Assembly (NCBI GenBank): GCA_900323505.1
Contig: OOIN01000002.1
Location: 1,116,001-1,180,000, forward strand
Reading direction: 5' to 3'
Source of the DNA: Ustilago trichophora
Lineage: Eukaryota; Basidiomycota; Ustilaginomycetes; Ustilaginales; Ustilaginaceae
Length of the DNA stretch: 64,000 nucleotides
Below the pieces are notes generated by a model, which had not been told where the DNA came from, did not search any database, and saw nothing but the letters and a program-made list of their open reading frames with translations. Positions 1 to 10,301 of this stretch are shown piece by piece; positions within the stretch are counted from its first letter, which is position 1, and every line of letters starts with the position of its first letter. The translations under genes and the position numbers were made by a program.

Positions 1-1721
1 ACTTCGAAGCCGACACTAGAGATGATCGGGCCGAGTTCTGTATGAGCAGCTCAGGCTGTGTCTTGTAAGCCCATGTGCATGGTAGAGCACACAGCCACCA
101 CACGGTCTCAACATGTTGATATCAGCATAGCCAAACGTGGATGCATCCAGTTGAGCTGGTCGTCTCTCCAATCATACCGCTCGAATGTCCTCTCTCTCTC
201 TTCGCCATCCGACAAAGTGCTGACAATGGCAACGTGCATTCTCATCATCGAGGTTGCCTCGAAATGAATGCACAAGTCGGGGTCCATCGTCTCGACCTTA
301 CGACGTCATCTTCTCCGCCTTGTCAGCGAGCTGAACCCTCGATTTACCCGTGGTCCGCTCCTCTGGGGTCCAAGTCAAGCCTGTCATTGCCCAACATAGG
401 GTGCAGCTCTCGATTTCACATTCTTGAGCTCTCAGACAGCGTTAGGCTCGAGGTAGCTTCATTACCGTTGGCCAAAGAAAGACGATCTCCATCCCATGCT
501 CTGGTTCGGATCGCACTGCTTCACCCTTCGCTCGCTACCCGAATGCTTACCCTTGCGCACATCGCCTCTCGCTTCCGTCTCTTTGCACTCTTGAGCAGAA
601 CTCATGGCAGCGGTAGTAGGGCTTGTTGCAGCCTAGGCACTATGGTCTTCACACTCCGGCATAAACCTTGCCACCTTCAAGAGCACAAGGCACGACTCGA
701 CATGTTGATGTCGTCCTCTATGAGCGTCAGAGCACCAGCAAAATGAGCGAAGGAAGGCCTCTGTCAGTCAGAGAAAAGATGAGAGAACAAGCAGGTCAGA
801 TGGGCCGAGCCAAAAGGGATCGTCGCTCCCCGAAAGGCTCTGTCTAAGCGAGGTTGAGATGCAATCACCCCTCTTGCCTGGCGGCCCAGCCTCACTTCTG
901 TCGTCATTCTGCAGCAGCAGACCCTTCTTTTTTGTCTCCAATCTGAACCTGACTTTACTTCGCTCTAACAAAACGTTAAATGATTTACGACTGATCTACG
1001 CCAATGTGGCTTTCCATCGGCAGATTCCACTTCGCGTTTCTTTCCTCTACTTGAGTGAAGCCATTGTCGGCGTCCCCGATTGAGAATGGTCTCCTCCTAG
1101 TTCATACCTGGATTTCAACCCCTCACTCCATTCTGATTCGGCTCCTCCGCTGATGCTGATGGCAAAGCAGAGGTGAAGAGCGCTGCAGACTGTAGTCAGC
1201 CCTTAGCCCACCCAAGCATTCAGCGGCAGTGAGGAAGCGTGGGAAGACACGTTTTTGTGTTTTTGGTCTGCACAACTAGAAATTTTTACAGAAATCGAAT
1301 GCGACACAGCTGCAGCTCTGCATCAATTTCAACCTGCGCGTGCCGTCAACGGCACCGAGCAAATCTCAAAACCTACAGAGTTTGCACAGAGATAGAGAAG
1401 CGTGCTTCGTTAGCCTCCAAAGCACCTTGTCGACGTTCAAGATGTTGTCGTTCTTCTAACCATACCTTGCTATTTCCTCCTTCACAGCATTGATCATCAT
1501 CGGCGACGTTCGAAACGCAGCACCATTTTAGCAAGAGGATAAACACGAGCCAGCCAGGGCGACATCCATAACGCCGACCATCGTTCGGTCTCCTTTTCGA
1601 ACAAACCAACACTTTCAAGTGTTTGGCAAATTAGATTCGGATCAAGCGACAAAGACCCAAGACAGGATCGTCTCCGTAGGCCCCCCATCTCTCTGTGGCA
1701 ATCGCCCTCCGTGACTCCAGC
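1..1721. other. Intergenic region and 5' leader of the CorA-type gene
   Basis: No convincing gene is visible here. The longest open frame (141-746, +) has low-complexity Ser/Leu/Arg-rich composition and resembles no family I know, so it is treated as chance. The last 200 bases before 1722 are probably the 5' untranslated leader of the downstream transporter. No tRNA-like or repeat structure was recognised. Confidence 0.5.
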
Positions 1722-4373
1722 ATGTCCTCGCCGCAGCACTACTACGGCTCGCTATCCAGCGGCCGTGCCGTATCGCCTCCGCCCGACTCGCGACCGCCTC
1801 TTGATGGCAACCGCGGCGACTCGTCCGGGGATCATCAGCTTCAACAGGATCTCGATGCAGCTCGACAGATGAGCAAAGCACGCGGTGGTCAGGATCCCAG
1901 CCCGCCTCGAGCGAGCATCTCGGATGACCAGGCTGAACCTTACTTCTACGAAGGTCTCAACAAGAGCCCCGCCGCCGTCCCCGTTCGAGCTCCAGCACCA
2001 CCATCCTCAGCCGCTGCTGCTCGCTTCTACCAACATAATCGCAATGGTTCCAACACCAGTCTCGACAGCCAGCATCATTTCATCGACCACCGTCATCAGG
2101 CTCATTCGCTCAGCAATGTCCACTCGCCTTCTGCTCTTCGCGGTCGCTCGGCTCTCTCGCGCACACCCATGCGCAGTCCCAACACTTACTTCCCTTCGAG
2201 GAGCAATGAACATGCCCTCATCGATGCGGACGAGGACGAGACCGACGGTGATGTCTCCCACCTCTCTCGTGGACCCCAACACGTCCGACGTAGCAGCCAC
2301 CAATCTCACTCGTCTTCCCGCGGCGATCGCCACGATGATGCTGCAGACGTATCCCCTCTCTTCCGACGCGATTCGACTGTTGAAGACGATGTATGCTTCC
2401 CCATGCATGACTCGCACGCTTCCGAAACACGCCCCCACGAAGCTCTCCCAGAGCATGCCGACGTACGCGAGGCTTATGGCTCTCGCGCTGATAACGGCTA
2501 CGTACCACTCGGCTACCCCTTTACATTTGATCTCAGTGCACTAGAGGATTTCGCTTCGGATGAGCGTGAACGCATTGGCATGTCTTCTTCCTGGAATGCC
2601 GCTGGCTCTCCTAGCCAGGGTCTCCGTCAGCGAGGGAATGCTGCTCAGAAGGGCGCAGGGCCCGGCTATGGTGTTTCTCCCGACAGTGACGATGCTACCT
2701 TCTACAGCCGTCGCCCGCGTAAGCTCAGTACTTCGGCTGGTGCCTTTGGCAGCAGCAAATATCAGCGCAAATTGGCGCTCTTTGAGGGCGGTGGAAGTGC
2801 ACCCCCACCCGTGGCTGGTGCGGCCGCAACTAACAGCATCTTGGGCGGTGGCAGTGCGCTCACCCCCGGTGACGGAAAGAGGTCGATGGATGTCAACACC
2901 CCTCTGTTGGACAACGACACACTCCCCTCCTATCATGGCAATGGTGCCACTCGCATCCACTCCTCCCAATCCCAGAGTGGCGTAGGCGGCATCACTCCTG
3001 GAGGAGGAGGTCATGGGCGTGCACGATCCCAGACCGGCGCATTTAGCAACCGTGGCGAAAAGCCATACCGTTTCACTTTTTATTCGAACGCTCTCCCGTC
3101 CACCATTCATGCCCGTCACCTGTCGGAGCTCCCGGCTGAAGGCCAAACATTCGAAGAGCTCTTCAGCGGCCGTGAGAAGAGCAGCGACAACTCGCCGCCC
3201 ACTGAAGGCAGTCAGAGCCGCAATGCCAGCCGTGCACCTACCATCAACGCAGCCACTGCACGCATGTCGTCTCTCGGCCAAACGTTCGGTCGCATGGAGG
3301 GCACCACTGCGCCCCCCACAGGCTCCAACACCCCCGTCCACGTTGGCGAAGAACCTGCTCGAGCAATGAGCGGTCTCAGCGCATCCCGAACCAAGGCTCT
3401 CCCTGGTGGAGGCATCCGTATGGACCCCGATCCGGAAGCCAACACATGGTGGCTCGATGTCCTCTCCCCGACTGATCAGGAGATGAAATTGCTCAGCCGC
3501 GTTTTTGGCATTCATCCACTCACCACCGAAGATATCTTGATGGAAGAGACGCGCGAAAAGATCGAGTTGTTCCGCAACTACTACCTCGTCTGTTTCCGTT
3601 CTTTCGACCAGGATCCCTACAGCCCTACCTACCTCGAACCACTTAACATGTACATCATCGTCTTCCGCGAGGGTACGCTTTCATTCCACTTCCGCGGCAC
3701 TCCTCACCCCCAAAACGTCCGTCGACGTATCAAGCAGCTCAAAGACTATATCAACGTCACCTCGGACTGGATCTCCTATGCTCTTATCGACGACATCACC
3801 GACGCATTTGGACCGCTGATTCAGAGCATCGAGTACGAAGTAGACTCGATCGACGAGCTCGTACTCATCCTCAAAGAAGCCGAACAATCCGACATGCTTA
3901 GGCGTATCGGTACCTGCCGTAAAAAAGTCATGGGCCTGCTCCGCCTAATGGGAAACAAGGCCGATGTCGTTAAAGGACTCGCCAAGCGTTGCAACGAAAA
4001 CTGGTCCGTCGCACCCAAATCCGACATCGGTCTCTACCTCTCCGATATCCAGGACCATCTCATCACCATGACCCAAAACTTGAATCACTACGAGAAGATT
4101 CTTTCCCGATCTCACTCAAACTACCTCGCCCAGATCTCGATCGAGATGACCGACGCCAACAACCAGATCAACGACGTGCTTTCCAAGCTGACGGCGCTCG
4201 GTACGGTGATTGTGCCGATGAACGTCATCACGGGTTTGTGGGGAATGAACGTCAATGTGCCGGGTCAAGGGGTGGAGAATTTGAGATGGTTTGCAGGTAT
4301 TTGCTCGGTCATGGTCGTGATTGCCGTCTCGGGTTATATTGCTGCTACTAGGTACTTGGAGCGCTCGCATTGA
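1722..4373 (+). CDS. CorA-family magnesium transporter (ALR/MNR2 type)
   Basis: Predicted 883-residue CorA-type divalent cation channel, intron-free. The signature GMN tripeptide is at residues 841-843 in the context TGLWGMNVNVPG, which ends the first membrane helix. A second hydrophobic helix (WFAGICSVMVVIAVSGYI) follows near the C-terminus. The first ~550 residues are Ser/His/Arg-rich and probably disordered cytosolic sequence, as in yeast Alr1 and Mnr2. The conserved soluble CorA domain begins near residue 565 (the TWWLDVLSPT segment). The family forms homopentameric Mg2+ channels in the plasma membrane (Alr1/2) or vacuole (Mnr2); the sequence alone does not decide which. The ATG at 1722 is the first ATG of the frame; the frame is also open from a non-ATG codon at 1695. 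Confidence 0.93.
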   Translation: MSSPQHYYGSLSSGRAVSPPPDSRPPLDGNRGDSSGDHQLQQDLDAARQMSKARGGQDPSPPRASISDDQAEPYFYEGLNKSPAAVPVRAPAPPSSAAAARFYQHNRNGSNTSLDSQHHFIDHRHQAHSLSNVHSPSALRGRSALSRTPMRSPNTYFPSRSNEHALIDADEDETDGDVSHLSRGPQHVRRSSHQSHSSSRGDRHDDAADVSPLFRRDSTVEDDVCFPMHDSHASETRPHEALPEHADVREAYGSRADNGYVPLGYPFTFDLSALEDFASDERERIGMSSSWNAAGSPSQGLRQRGNAAQKGAGPGYGVSPDSDDATFYSRRPRKLSTSAGAFGSSKYQRKLALFEGGGSAPPPVAGAAATNSILGGGSALTPGDGKRSMDVNTPLLDNDTLPSYHGNGATRIHSSQSQSGVGGITPGGGGHGRARSQTGAFSNRGEKPYRFTFYSNALPSTIHARHLSELPAEGQTFEELFSGREKSSDNSPPTEGSQSRNASRAPTINAATARMSSLGQTFGRMEGTTAPPTGSNTPVHVGEEPARAMSGLSASRTKALPGGGIRMDPDPEANTWWLDVLSPTDQEMKLLSRVFGIHPLTTEDILMEETREKIELFRNYYLVCFRSFDQDPYSPTYLEPLNMYIIVFREGTLSFHFRGTPHPQNVRRRIKQLKDYINVTSDWISYALIDDITDAFGPLIQSIEYEVDSIDELVLILKEAEQSDMLRRIGTCRKKVMGLLRLMGNKADVVKGLAKRCNENWSVAPKSDIGLYLSDIQDHLITMTQNLNHYEKILSRSHSNYLAQISIEMTDANNQINDVLSKLTALGTVIVPMNVITGLWGMNVNVPGQGVENLRWFAGICSVMVVIAVSGYIAATRYLERSH

Positions 4374-4590
4374 TTGGATAATAAGGAAGATTAGAGTTCG
4401 GCATTCGATGTTTGGTCATACTCATTATTTTTGGCTCGTTTGGTTCATCTTTGCTCGGTCGCAGGCTCAGATTGTCTCAATGAAATGGTTTCACGGCTTT
4501 TACTCTCCCCGTTTGTGCGCTCGACACTCTTGCGTGTTTTGTTGAATGAACTGTATGAAGTGGCGCACAAGAGATCCCGAACCGGGGCCG
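4374..4590. other. Convergent 3' intergenic spacer
   Basis: Short AT-richer spacer between the convergent CorA-type and MOSC genes, probably holding both polyadenylation regions. No other feature seen. Confidence 0.5.
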
Positions 4591-6197
4591 CTATTGGGCA
4601 GTGCGTCGTCGCTCTGGCTCATCATCCAGTTCGAAAGGTCTCCATCTGACCCTGATCGCGTCGCCCTTTTTCAACGCTCCATACTTGACACCTTCGCCTT
4701 CCTTTTCTCCTTCACTCTCTCCTCTCCCCTCTCTTGAGAGCGGCAGCGGAACAGCATACATCCCAAAGCAAGGCCCAGCCCTTCCATTTCCCCCCTCCAC
4801 CCCTTCCACCTTCTTAACCCTCATCCTGCTCCTATTGAGCAATTTTAGCGGTACACTTGGATCCTTTTCCGCCGTTATCGGATCTACAGCTGTCAACAGA
4901 CATCTTTGACATCTTGCCACCAGTTGCAACATGGCCTTTGCTCCCTCTGTATTATCCTTCTCCGTTTCGTTACTGCGTGGAAGGATCCAGATGCGCTCCC
5001 AAGAGTCTTCACTAAAGGCGGGGCCGGTGCCTTTGAAGACGATGTTGGGTCGGAAACGTGCCATGGAAAGGGCATTTGCGTCGGACCACTTTGTGGAGTC
5101 TAGACCGGCGATTGCGCGCCCTCCTCGGCCGTCGTTGTCGGAAGAAGAGAGCGCCGAAGAGAGCTGCGAACGAACGTATAGGAGGGATTCGTGAGAAGCT
5201 ACGAGGAGAGGATATTCATCTTGAAATTCGATCCCCCTCGAACGGTGGAGTTCGGTTCTATCGCGTACAGACCAGGAAGTGGCATCGGTGGGAGGTTTAA
5301 AGATGGGGAATGCTTTACGTGCGACGGAAGAAGTGGTATCGAAATGGAGTATGTGCACTGGGTATCCGAGGAACTGTAATCAGCCCATCGCCAGAGATGA
5401 ATATATGTAGGAAGGGAGGGAGAGAGAGAGAAGAAGAAGAAGAAGAAGAAGAAGAAGAAGAAGAAGAAGAAGAAGAAGAAGAAAAGATGTTAACACAGGT
5501 CAAAGTGAAACGGGGTAAAAGGGACGGTACGCACCTCGCTAATCCACTCGCTAGGACTCAATTTCCCCCTACTACCACTAGGCAGCGCGGCCACCCTACC
5601 ATCTGCATAGTCTCCATACATCTCTACGGTAGGTACCTGCTTCCAGCTCTTCAATTCTGCCTCTGACGGACGAAGAACCGTCTCCGATTCACCCAAATCT
5701 CTCCCCGTTCTTTTCGCCTTTTCCTCCTTCTCCCCCACATCCGTCAACTTCAACCTTAATCTATTGGCACCTTCATCAATCACCGGTTGAATGAGCGTCA
5801 ACCTTGGCTCCTCCCTCAAGCTTATCTTGTCCAGCTTCCCACCCTCTTTTGAGGCCTTGACGACCATCCAGCGACGATCGAGATCAAATCCCTGGCCTGT
5901 CAGGGTTGCCTCGCCAACAGAGACTCCAGCACAGGATTTGATGGGGTAAATAAAGATCTCGTCAATCTCTCCTAGGGTTTCATCTTTGGCACCGTCGAAA
6001 TGAGGAGCGTGGGCAGAGCCGAATGTGCCATCCTGGCTAGTTTTCGATGATGGGAAAAGGTAATGTCGCAACAACCCGACCGCAATAAGGAGGATGAAAA
6101 CGTAGAGTTGGGCTGTGAGGCGGCCAGAGGAGGCAGATTCGCGCCATTTTTGTTGGAGCGACGCGGACGAGTCGAAGAATGGGATCTTGGCTGGCAT
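4591..6197 (-). CDS. MOSC-domain molybdenum protein, mARC-like (two exons)
   Basis: Two exons, complement(5535..6197) and complement(4591..5373), joined in phase 0 across a 161-bp intron (donor GTGCGT, acceptor TTACAG), giving 481 residues. Residues ~20-45 form a hydrophobic membrane anchor. An N-terminal MOSC beta-barrel follows (EIFIYPIKSCAG, then a DRRWMVV motif). The join restores SEWISE-FLGYPV, the kind of segment expected between the two MOSC halves. Exon 2 carries RCLLTAVDP, matching the motif with the molybdenum-liganding Cys in mitochondrial amidoxime-reducing components. Family role: Mo-cofactor reductase of N-hydroxylated compounds on an outer membrane, fed by cytochrome b5. The intron contains a long TTC repeat. 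The gene is divergent from the MDR oxidoreductase. Confidence 0.88.
5430..5484. repeat. (GAA/TTC)n microsatellite inside the MOSC intron
   Basis: About 17-18 uninterrupted AAG units on the + strand. In the sense direction of the host gene this is a TTC/CTT tract, flanked by a CT-rich run, lying between the donor and the acceptor. Length is likely to vary between strains. Confidence 0.95.
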
Positions 6198-6750
6198 TGT
6201 GGTGGATGTCTGTATGGTAGTGGTGGCGATGATGGTGGTGATCAGGTGTCAAGGAGCTCGATCATGATCTGCCAGGGATGAAGACAGGAGCTCCTTCGAA
6301 TCGATCCTGACTGTGGACGCTCTTCGAACGTAGGGCACCTTGAGATGGATGAGATTGCTATAAGAGTGTGGTGTTTTTGCAGCCGAGCGATGCGACTCGT
6401 GACCATTAGGCTGTACAGTACGAAATGGTGTGGGGGTCGGAAGAACGAAATGACGAAATCCGGCTTGACTTTTTCGTGGCGGCTTCCGGCTTTCTTTTCC
6501 CCGCACCGAAAGAATCGAGCAAGGCTCGCACGGTCCTGCGGCTATCTTACGCGCCTTTTATACAAACTTGCCCGACATCTTCCCCTACTTTACTTCTTCC
6601 ACATCTTCCCCCCAGCGTCAAAGATAAGGAAGTCGTCGGTACCGCACGCAAGACTATTAAACAGTACTTCAAGCACCTCTGACGCTTCTACTGCTGCTGC
6701 CAAAGCTACCCGTGCGCCAACTGCTCGCCCTTCCCAACCTGAACCTCAAC
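6198..6750. other. Divergent promoter region (MOSC / MDR genes)
   Basis: About 550 bp between two divergent start codons. It contains one TGTACAGTA motif (6412-6420), which recurs in other intergenic regions of the window. The open frame upstream of 6751 lacks an in-frame ATG and is taken as leader. Confidence 0.5.
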
Positions 6751-7890
6751 ATGAAGGCTCTTCAACTCGAACGTCCATCCGGAGAGCCCAAAAGGGGTCA
6801 GCGCAATATTGCTGCTGTTCGCGATGTGCCTACACCAAAGCCTACTTCAGACCAAGTCCTGGTAAAGATTCTCGCGGCCGGCTTCAACAGGAGGGACGAG
6901 TGGTCTATGGTCGGTGCGTACCCAGGGTTGGTGTACAAGAACGCGACTATGGGCTGCGATGGCGCGGGTACGGTTGTACTTCCTGACGGATTCGAGATCA
7001 CCAACGAGCATCCGGATAAGCTTGTGCTGCTCACTCCGACCAGAGGTTGGGACTCTGATCCGGATGGACCGGAAGCAGAGCTTCCCGGTCTGTCTCCCGA
7101 GCAGCGGTCTAACGGACTTGGTGGACAAGGTTTTGGAATTCTCGGCGCAACCAAGCCCACAAATGGCGTTGGAACTTTCGCGGAGTACGTCGCAGTGGAA
7201 AAGGACCAGATCGTCGCAGCGCCCAAACACCTGACACCTGAACAAGCGGCCACACTCCCCTGCGCATCTGTCACCGCCTATCGCGCCCTCTTCACCAAAG
7301 CCAAGGTCAGCAAAGGTCAAAACGTCCTTCTCACCGGCGTAGGAGGAGGTGTAGCCATGCTCGCCCTCCAAATGGCCGTCGCCGCTGGAGCCAACGTCTA
7401 TGTCACCGGAGGGTCCCCTGCTAAAATCGAACGTGCCGTCAAGCTAGGCGCCAAAGCAGGAACCGAGTACAAAGACGCCTCTTGGCCCTCCAAGATTCAT
7501 AAACTTCTCCCTCGATCCCGCCCTTACCTGGACTGCGTAGTCGACAGCGCAGGCGGCGAGATCGCAGTCCAGGCCCAAAAAGCCGGCCTGAAAGCAGGGG
7601 GCAGAGTGGTCATTTTCGGCATGACCGCTGCCCCCAAACTGACATTCACCATGAGAGAGGTTCTGAAGAATATCGAGATTCTTGGAAGCACAATGGGAAG
7701 CGCCAGGGAGTTTGAGGAGAGTATTCGATTCATTGAGAGGCATAGAATCGTTCCGGTGGTCGATACTGTGTTGAATGGGCTGGAGCAGGCGGAGAAGGGC
7801 TTCGAGTTGCTGGCGGAGGCGGATAAGAGGTCCGGTGGAAAGGTTGTCATCAAGATTGCGGATTTGGAGGGGAAGAAGAGTAAGCTCTAA
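6751..7890 (+). CDS. MDR-family NAD(P)-dependent oxidoreductase (quinone reductase/alcohol dehydrogenase-like)
   Basis: A 379-residue medium-chain dehydrogenase/reductase. It has the GroES-like N-terminal domain (GFNRRDEWSMVGAYPG, then the MGCDGAGTV loop) and a Rossmann domain with VLLTGVGGGVAMLALQMA as the cofactor loop. The residues that bind catalytic zinc in classical alcohol dehydrogenases are not evident, which suggests a zinc-independent quinone-oxidoreductase or enoyl-reductase type. Substrate cannot be told. Start chosen at the ATG preceding KALQLERP; the upstream open frame starts at a non-ATG codon. The gene is convergent with PRP31. Confidence 0.88.
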   Translation: MKALQLERPSGEPKRGQRNIAAVRDVPTPKPTSDQVLVKILAAGFNRRDEWSMVGAYPGLVYKNATMGCDGAGTVVLPDGFEITNEHPDKLVLLTPTRGWDSDPDGPEAELPGLSPEQRSNGLGGQGFGILGATKPTNGVGTFAEYVAVEKDQIVAAPKHLTPEQAATLPCASVTAYRALFTKAKVSKGQNVLLTGVGGGVAMLALQMAVAAGANVYVTGGSPAKIERAVKLGAKAGTEYKDASWPSKIHKLLPRSRPYLDCVVDSAGGEIAVQAQKAGLKAGGRVVIFGMTAAPKLTFTMREVLKNIEILGSTMGSAREFEESIRFIERHRIVPVVDTVLNGLEQAEKGFELLAEADKRSGGKVVIKIADLEGKKSKL

Positions 7891-8118
7891 GGCTACTGAC
7901 TCGCGAAGTGGTGGTCGATGCTTTTGTTTATGAGTTGTGCCTGCTGTGTATTGGAATGCATGCTCCTTTGGATTCAACGACATAGGAGCCTGTTCTGTGC
8001 GAGTTATATCATCTGGCTCGATCGAAGCAAACGTTCGTGTGCTGTGCTGCGAAAGCTGGTATTCTGGCGATAAAAATACAAATACAAATGCGAGAAATCG
8101 TATCATCTGGCCTCCATC

Positions 8119-9906
8119 TCATTTGCCAGATGGAGGAGGGGGTGGCCCCATCGATCCAGGCAACTTGCTGCTTCCCTTCACTTCTGGTAACAGCGAAAAC
8201 TGACCCTGTTTAAACCATTTCGCATTCTCACTTTCTGCCTTGCCGCCATCCCTCTTCCTACTTGGGTCGACCAACTCGATCCCTTGCACAGGGGTAAACG
8301 ATAATGAGCTTGCAGTTCCATCGACCCCACCTCCAGATCCACCTAGCACGCTGGCCGTCCCACTTGCACCACGAAGCGCGGCCAATCTATTCTTGTTTGC
8401 CTTGCTGATCTTGCCCTTGCTCCTCTCCTCTGCTGTCTGAGCGCGGATCTTTCCTGAAGAGGAAGAATTGATCATGCCCAAACCGACCGATTCGTCGTAT
8501 CCGAATGCTTCCTCTTCCTGCTTTCCGAATTCGAGGCGGTTTTGCATCTTGCGGAGCTCCGTCATTCCGTTCCTCTCCTTCGCTTTTCTAGCCTTGCGCC
8601 CACCTCGGCGCTTCTTTCCTCCGCCCTCCTTAGGGATTGGCAGAACCTTCTCAAGTTTCTGTGGGGGCGGTTCGAGCAGTTTCTCAATCTTTTTTGCGAG
8701 CTCATCGTGTAACTTTTGGCCATACGAGCCGTCGCGAGCGGTTGTTTTGCCAGCATCCATGCGCGCAGCGAGCAGAGCTTTGGCAGAAACCATACGGAGT
8801 GCTTGTCGCTTGTAGTCATCGGGAGTGTTGGCGATGAGGGCACTTTGCATGATGAAACCGGTCGATCGAGACGAGCCACCGTGTGCGGATGAGAGGCCGA
8901 TGGAGTTCTTTTTGGCTGCGCCAAGGAGGTGCACGTTGCAAGCAGGAATCTTGGAGAGCCCTTCCAGTCCTCCGGCTACACCGAGGAGTTTGGTTGCTGT
9001 GCGTGTACCAACGACGGCGGACAAGTTGGGCGCTACAAAGGACATCCGCGATTCGACGTAAGCAAGAATCCGCGTGCGCACGGATTCCAGCTCAAACACC
9101 ATCTCGAGAGCTTCTTGAACTGCGTGCCATTCTGATGCGGGGATGGGGCGGCCTGGTGTAGTCGAGGCGGTCATGCTGATGACTACAACTGTGCCGTGCG
9201 GAAGGATTCCTTCGAGAGAGGAGCTTGAAATGGTTTCTTCGTTGCCAATGGCTTTGACTGCTTGGATGTATTCCCGCGGGTTTGGAATGAGGGTCTCAAG
9301 CTCGGGAAAGCGAGGCGAGTAGTGGTCGCGGATGAATTTGTGTACGACCATGACCTCGTTGTCGACATCAACGGCGATATTGTTAGCTTTAACAATGAGA
9401 TGGTACTCTGGCGAGTCCTCGAGCACGCCAGCGAGATCTGGCTCGGGAAGCGCCATGAAGTAGTCGATTTGCTTAAGAACGCTCTCGACCTTGCTGCCGC
9501 TGTGAAGGAGAGAGGCTACGCTGCGGACAGAGCTTGTGTTGGTAAGATCAAGCTCATCAACTTCGGCTTGATCGCGCTCTGCAGCAGGCCGAACAGCATT
9601 TCTTCCGAGTGGAACGCCATTCGTCCTGTCTGAAGCTGAAGCCTCGGCTGCCTCGCCATCCGCCATCTCATCATCGCTACCATCTTCGAGATCGTCCAAA
9701 TCAGCATCATCCAGGTATGCTTTCTTGCTATTTCGATCTGCTTCGGGTTTTTTGTCGTCCCCGCTCTCGGTACGTGGGCGTTTGCGTCCGTTTATGCCGT
9801 CTACATGTGCGGAAGACTGAGCCTCCTCGCCATTCTCCTGAACACCGATCTCGTGCTCTTCGTCTGAGCCAAAGTCGGCAAGCAGCTCATCCGCAAAGCT
9901 GGCCAT
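8119..9906 (-). CDS. PRP31: Pre-mRNA splicing factor Prp31
   Basis: A 595-residue U4/U6 snRNP protein required for assembly of the U4/U6.U5 tri-snRNP. The start MASFADELLADFGSDEE is typical of the family. The central Nop domain includes VVISMTASTTPGRP and the segment running through the GASGL-like loop (VVGTRTATKLLGVAGGLEGL), which contacts 15.5K/Snu13 and U4 RNA. The C-terminal Prp31 domain has a basic patch (GKKRRGGRKARKAKER) followed by MTELRKMQNRLEFG. The ATG at 9906 is preferred over an upstream GTG at 9930. Acidic N-terminal region at residues ~10-90. Divergent from the small gene at 10302. Confidence 0.95.
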   Translation of the reverse strand: MASFADELLADFGSDEEHEIGVQENGEEAQSSAHVDGINGRKRPRTESGDDKKPEADRNSKKAYLDDADLDDLEDGSDDEMADGEAAEASASDRTNGVPLGRNAVRPAAERDQAEVDELDLTNTSSVRSVASLLHSGSKVESVLKQIDYFMALPEPDLAGVLEDSPEYHLIVKANNIAVDVDNEVMVVHKFIRDHYSPRFPELETLIPNPREYIQAVKAIGNEETISSSSLEGILPHGTVVVISMTASTTPGRPIPASEWHAVQEALEMVFELESVRTRILAYVESRMSFVAPNLSAVVGTRTATKLLGVAGGLEGLSKIPACNVHLLGAAKKNSIGLSSAHGGSSRSTGFIMQSALIANTPDDYKRQALRMVSAKALLAARMDAGKTTARDGSYGQKLHDELAKKIEKLLEPPPQKLEKVLPIPKEGGGKKRRGGRKARKAKERNGMTELRKMQNRLEFGKQEEEAFGYDESVGLGMINSSSSGKIRAQTAEERSKGKISKANKNRLAALRGASGTASVLGGSGGGVDGTASSLSFTPVQGIELVDPSRKRDGGKAESENAKWFKQGQFSLLPEVKGSSKLPGSMGPPPPPSGK

Positions 9907-10301
9907 CTTGATAGATTTCCCTTCAGGCACTTCCTCGGATATTTGATTGTACCGAGGTTGATGTAGATGCAGAAGGAAAGATAGGCTGCCGTAGTGGTGG
10001 TGCCAAAAGTAGCAGCAGGAAAGGGTTCAAGAACAACACATCCGTAGCTCAGTTGGATCTTCGAGAAAATAAACTCGGCCGGTTCAAAAACAAAATGTGG
10101 AGTAAAGAGAAGCTTGTGCTCGCCGAGATCCGGACCCAAAAACTCAGCCACCCGTCAAACTTCCACCGTCCGACCTCGACCACACTAATTTCAACCTCTT
10201 CGTCAACGTCAACGACCAACGTCAACGACCAACGTCAACGACCTCAAAGGGATAGGGCAACACCCTGTAGAACGCCCACGAATCGGGTGGTGCAAGGCAA
10301 G
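9907..10301. repeat. Divergent promoter with a 13-bp tandem repeat
   Basis: Spacer between PRP31 and the gene at 10302. At 10204-10242 there are three exact tandem copies of CAACGTCAACGAC, about 60 bp upstream of the ATG at 10302. No other feature seen. Confidence 0.85.

Noticed and set aside
2541..3515. 324-codon antisense frame inside the CorA-type gene
   Set aside because: Overlaps a well-supported coding region and has no recognisable domain; shadow frame.
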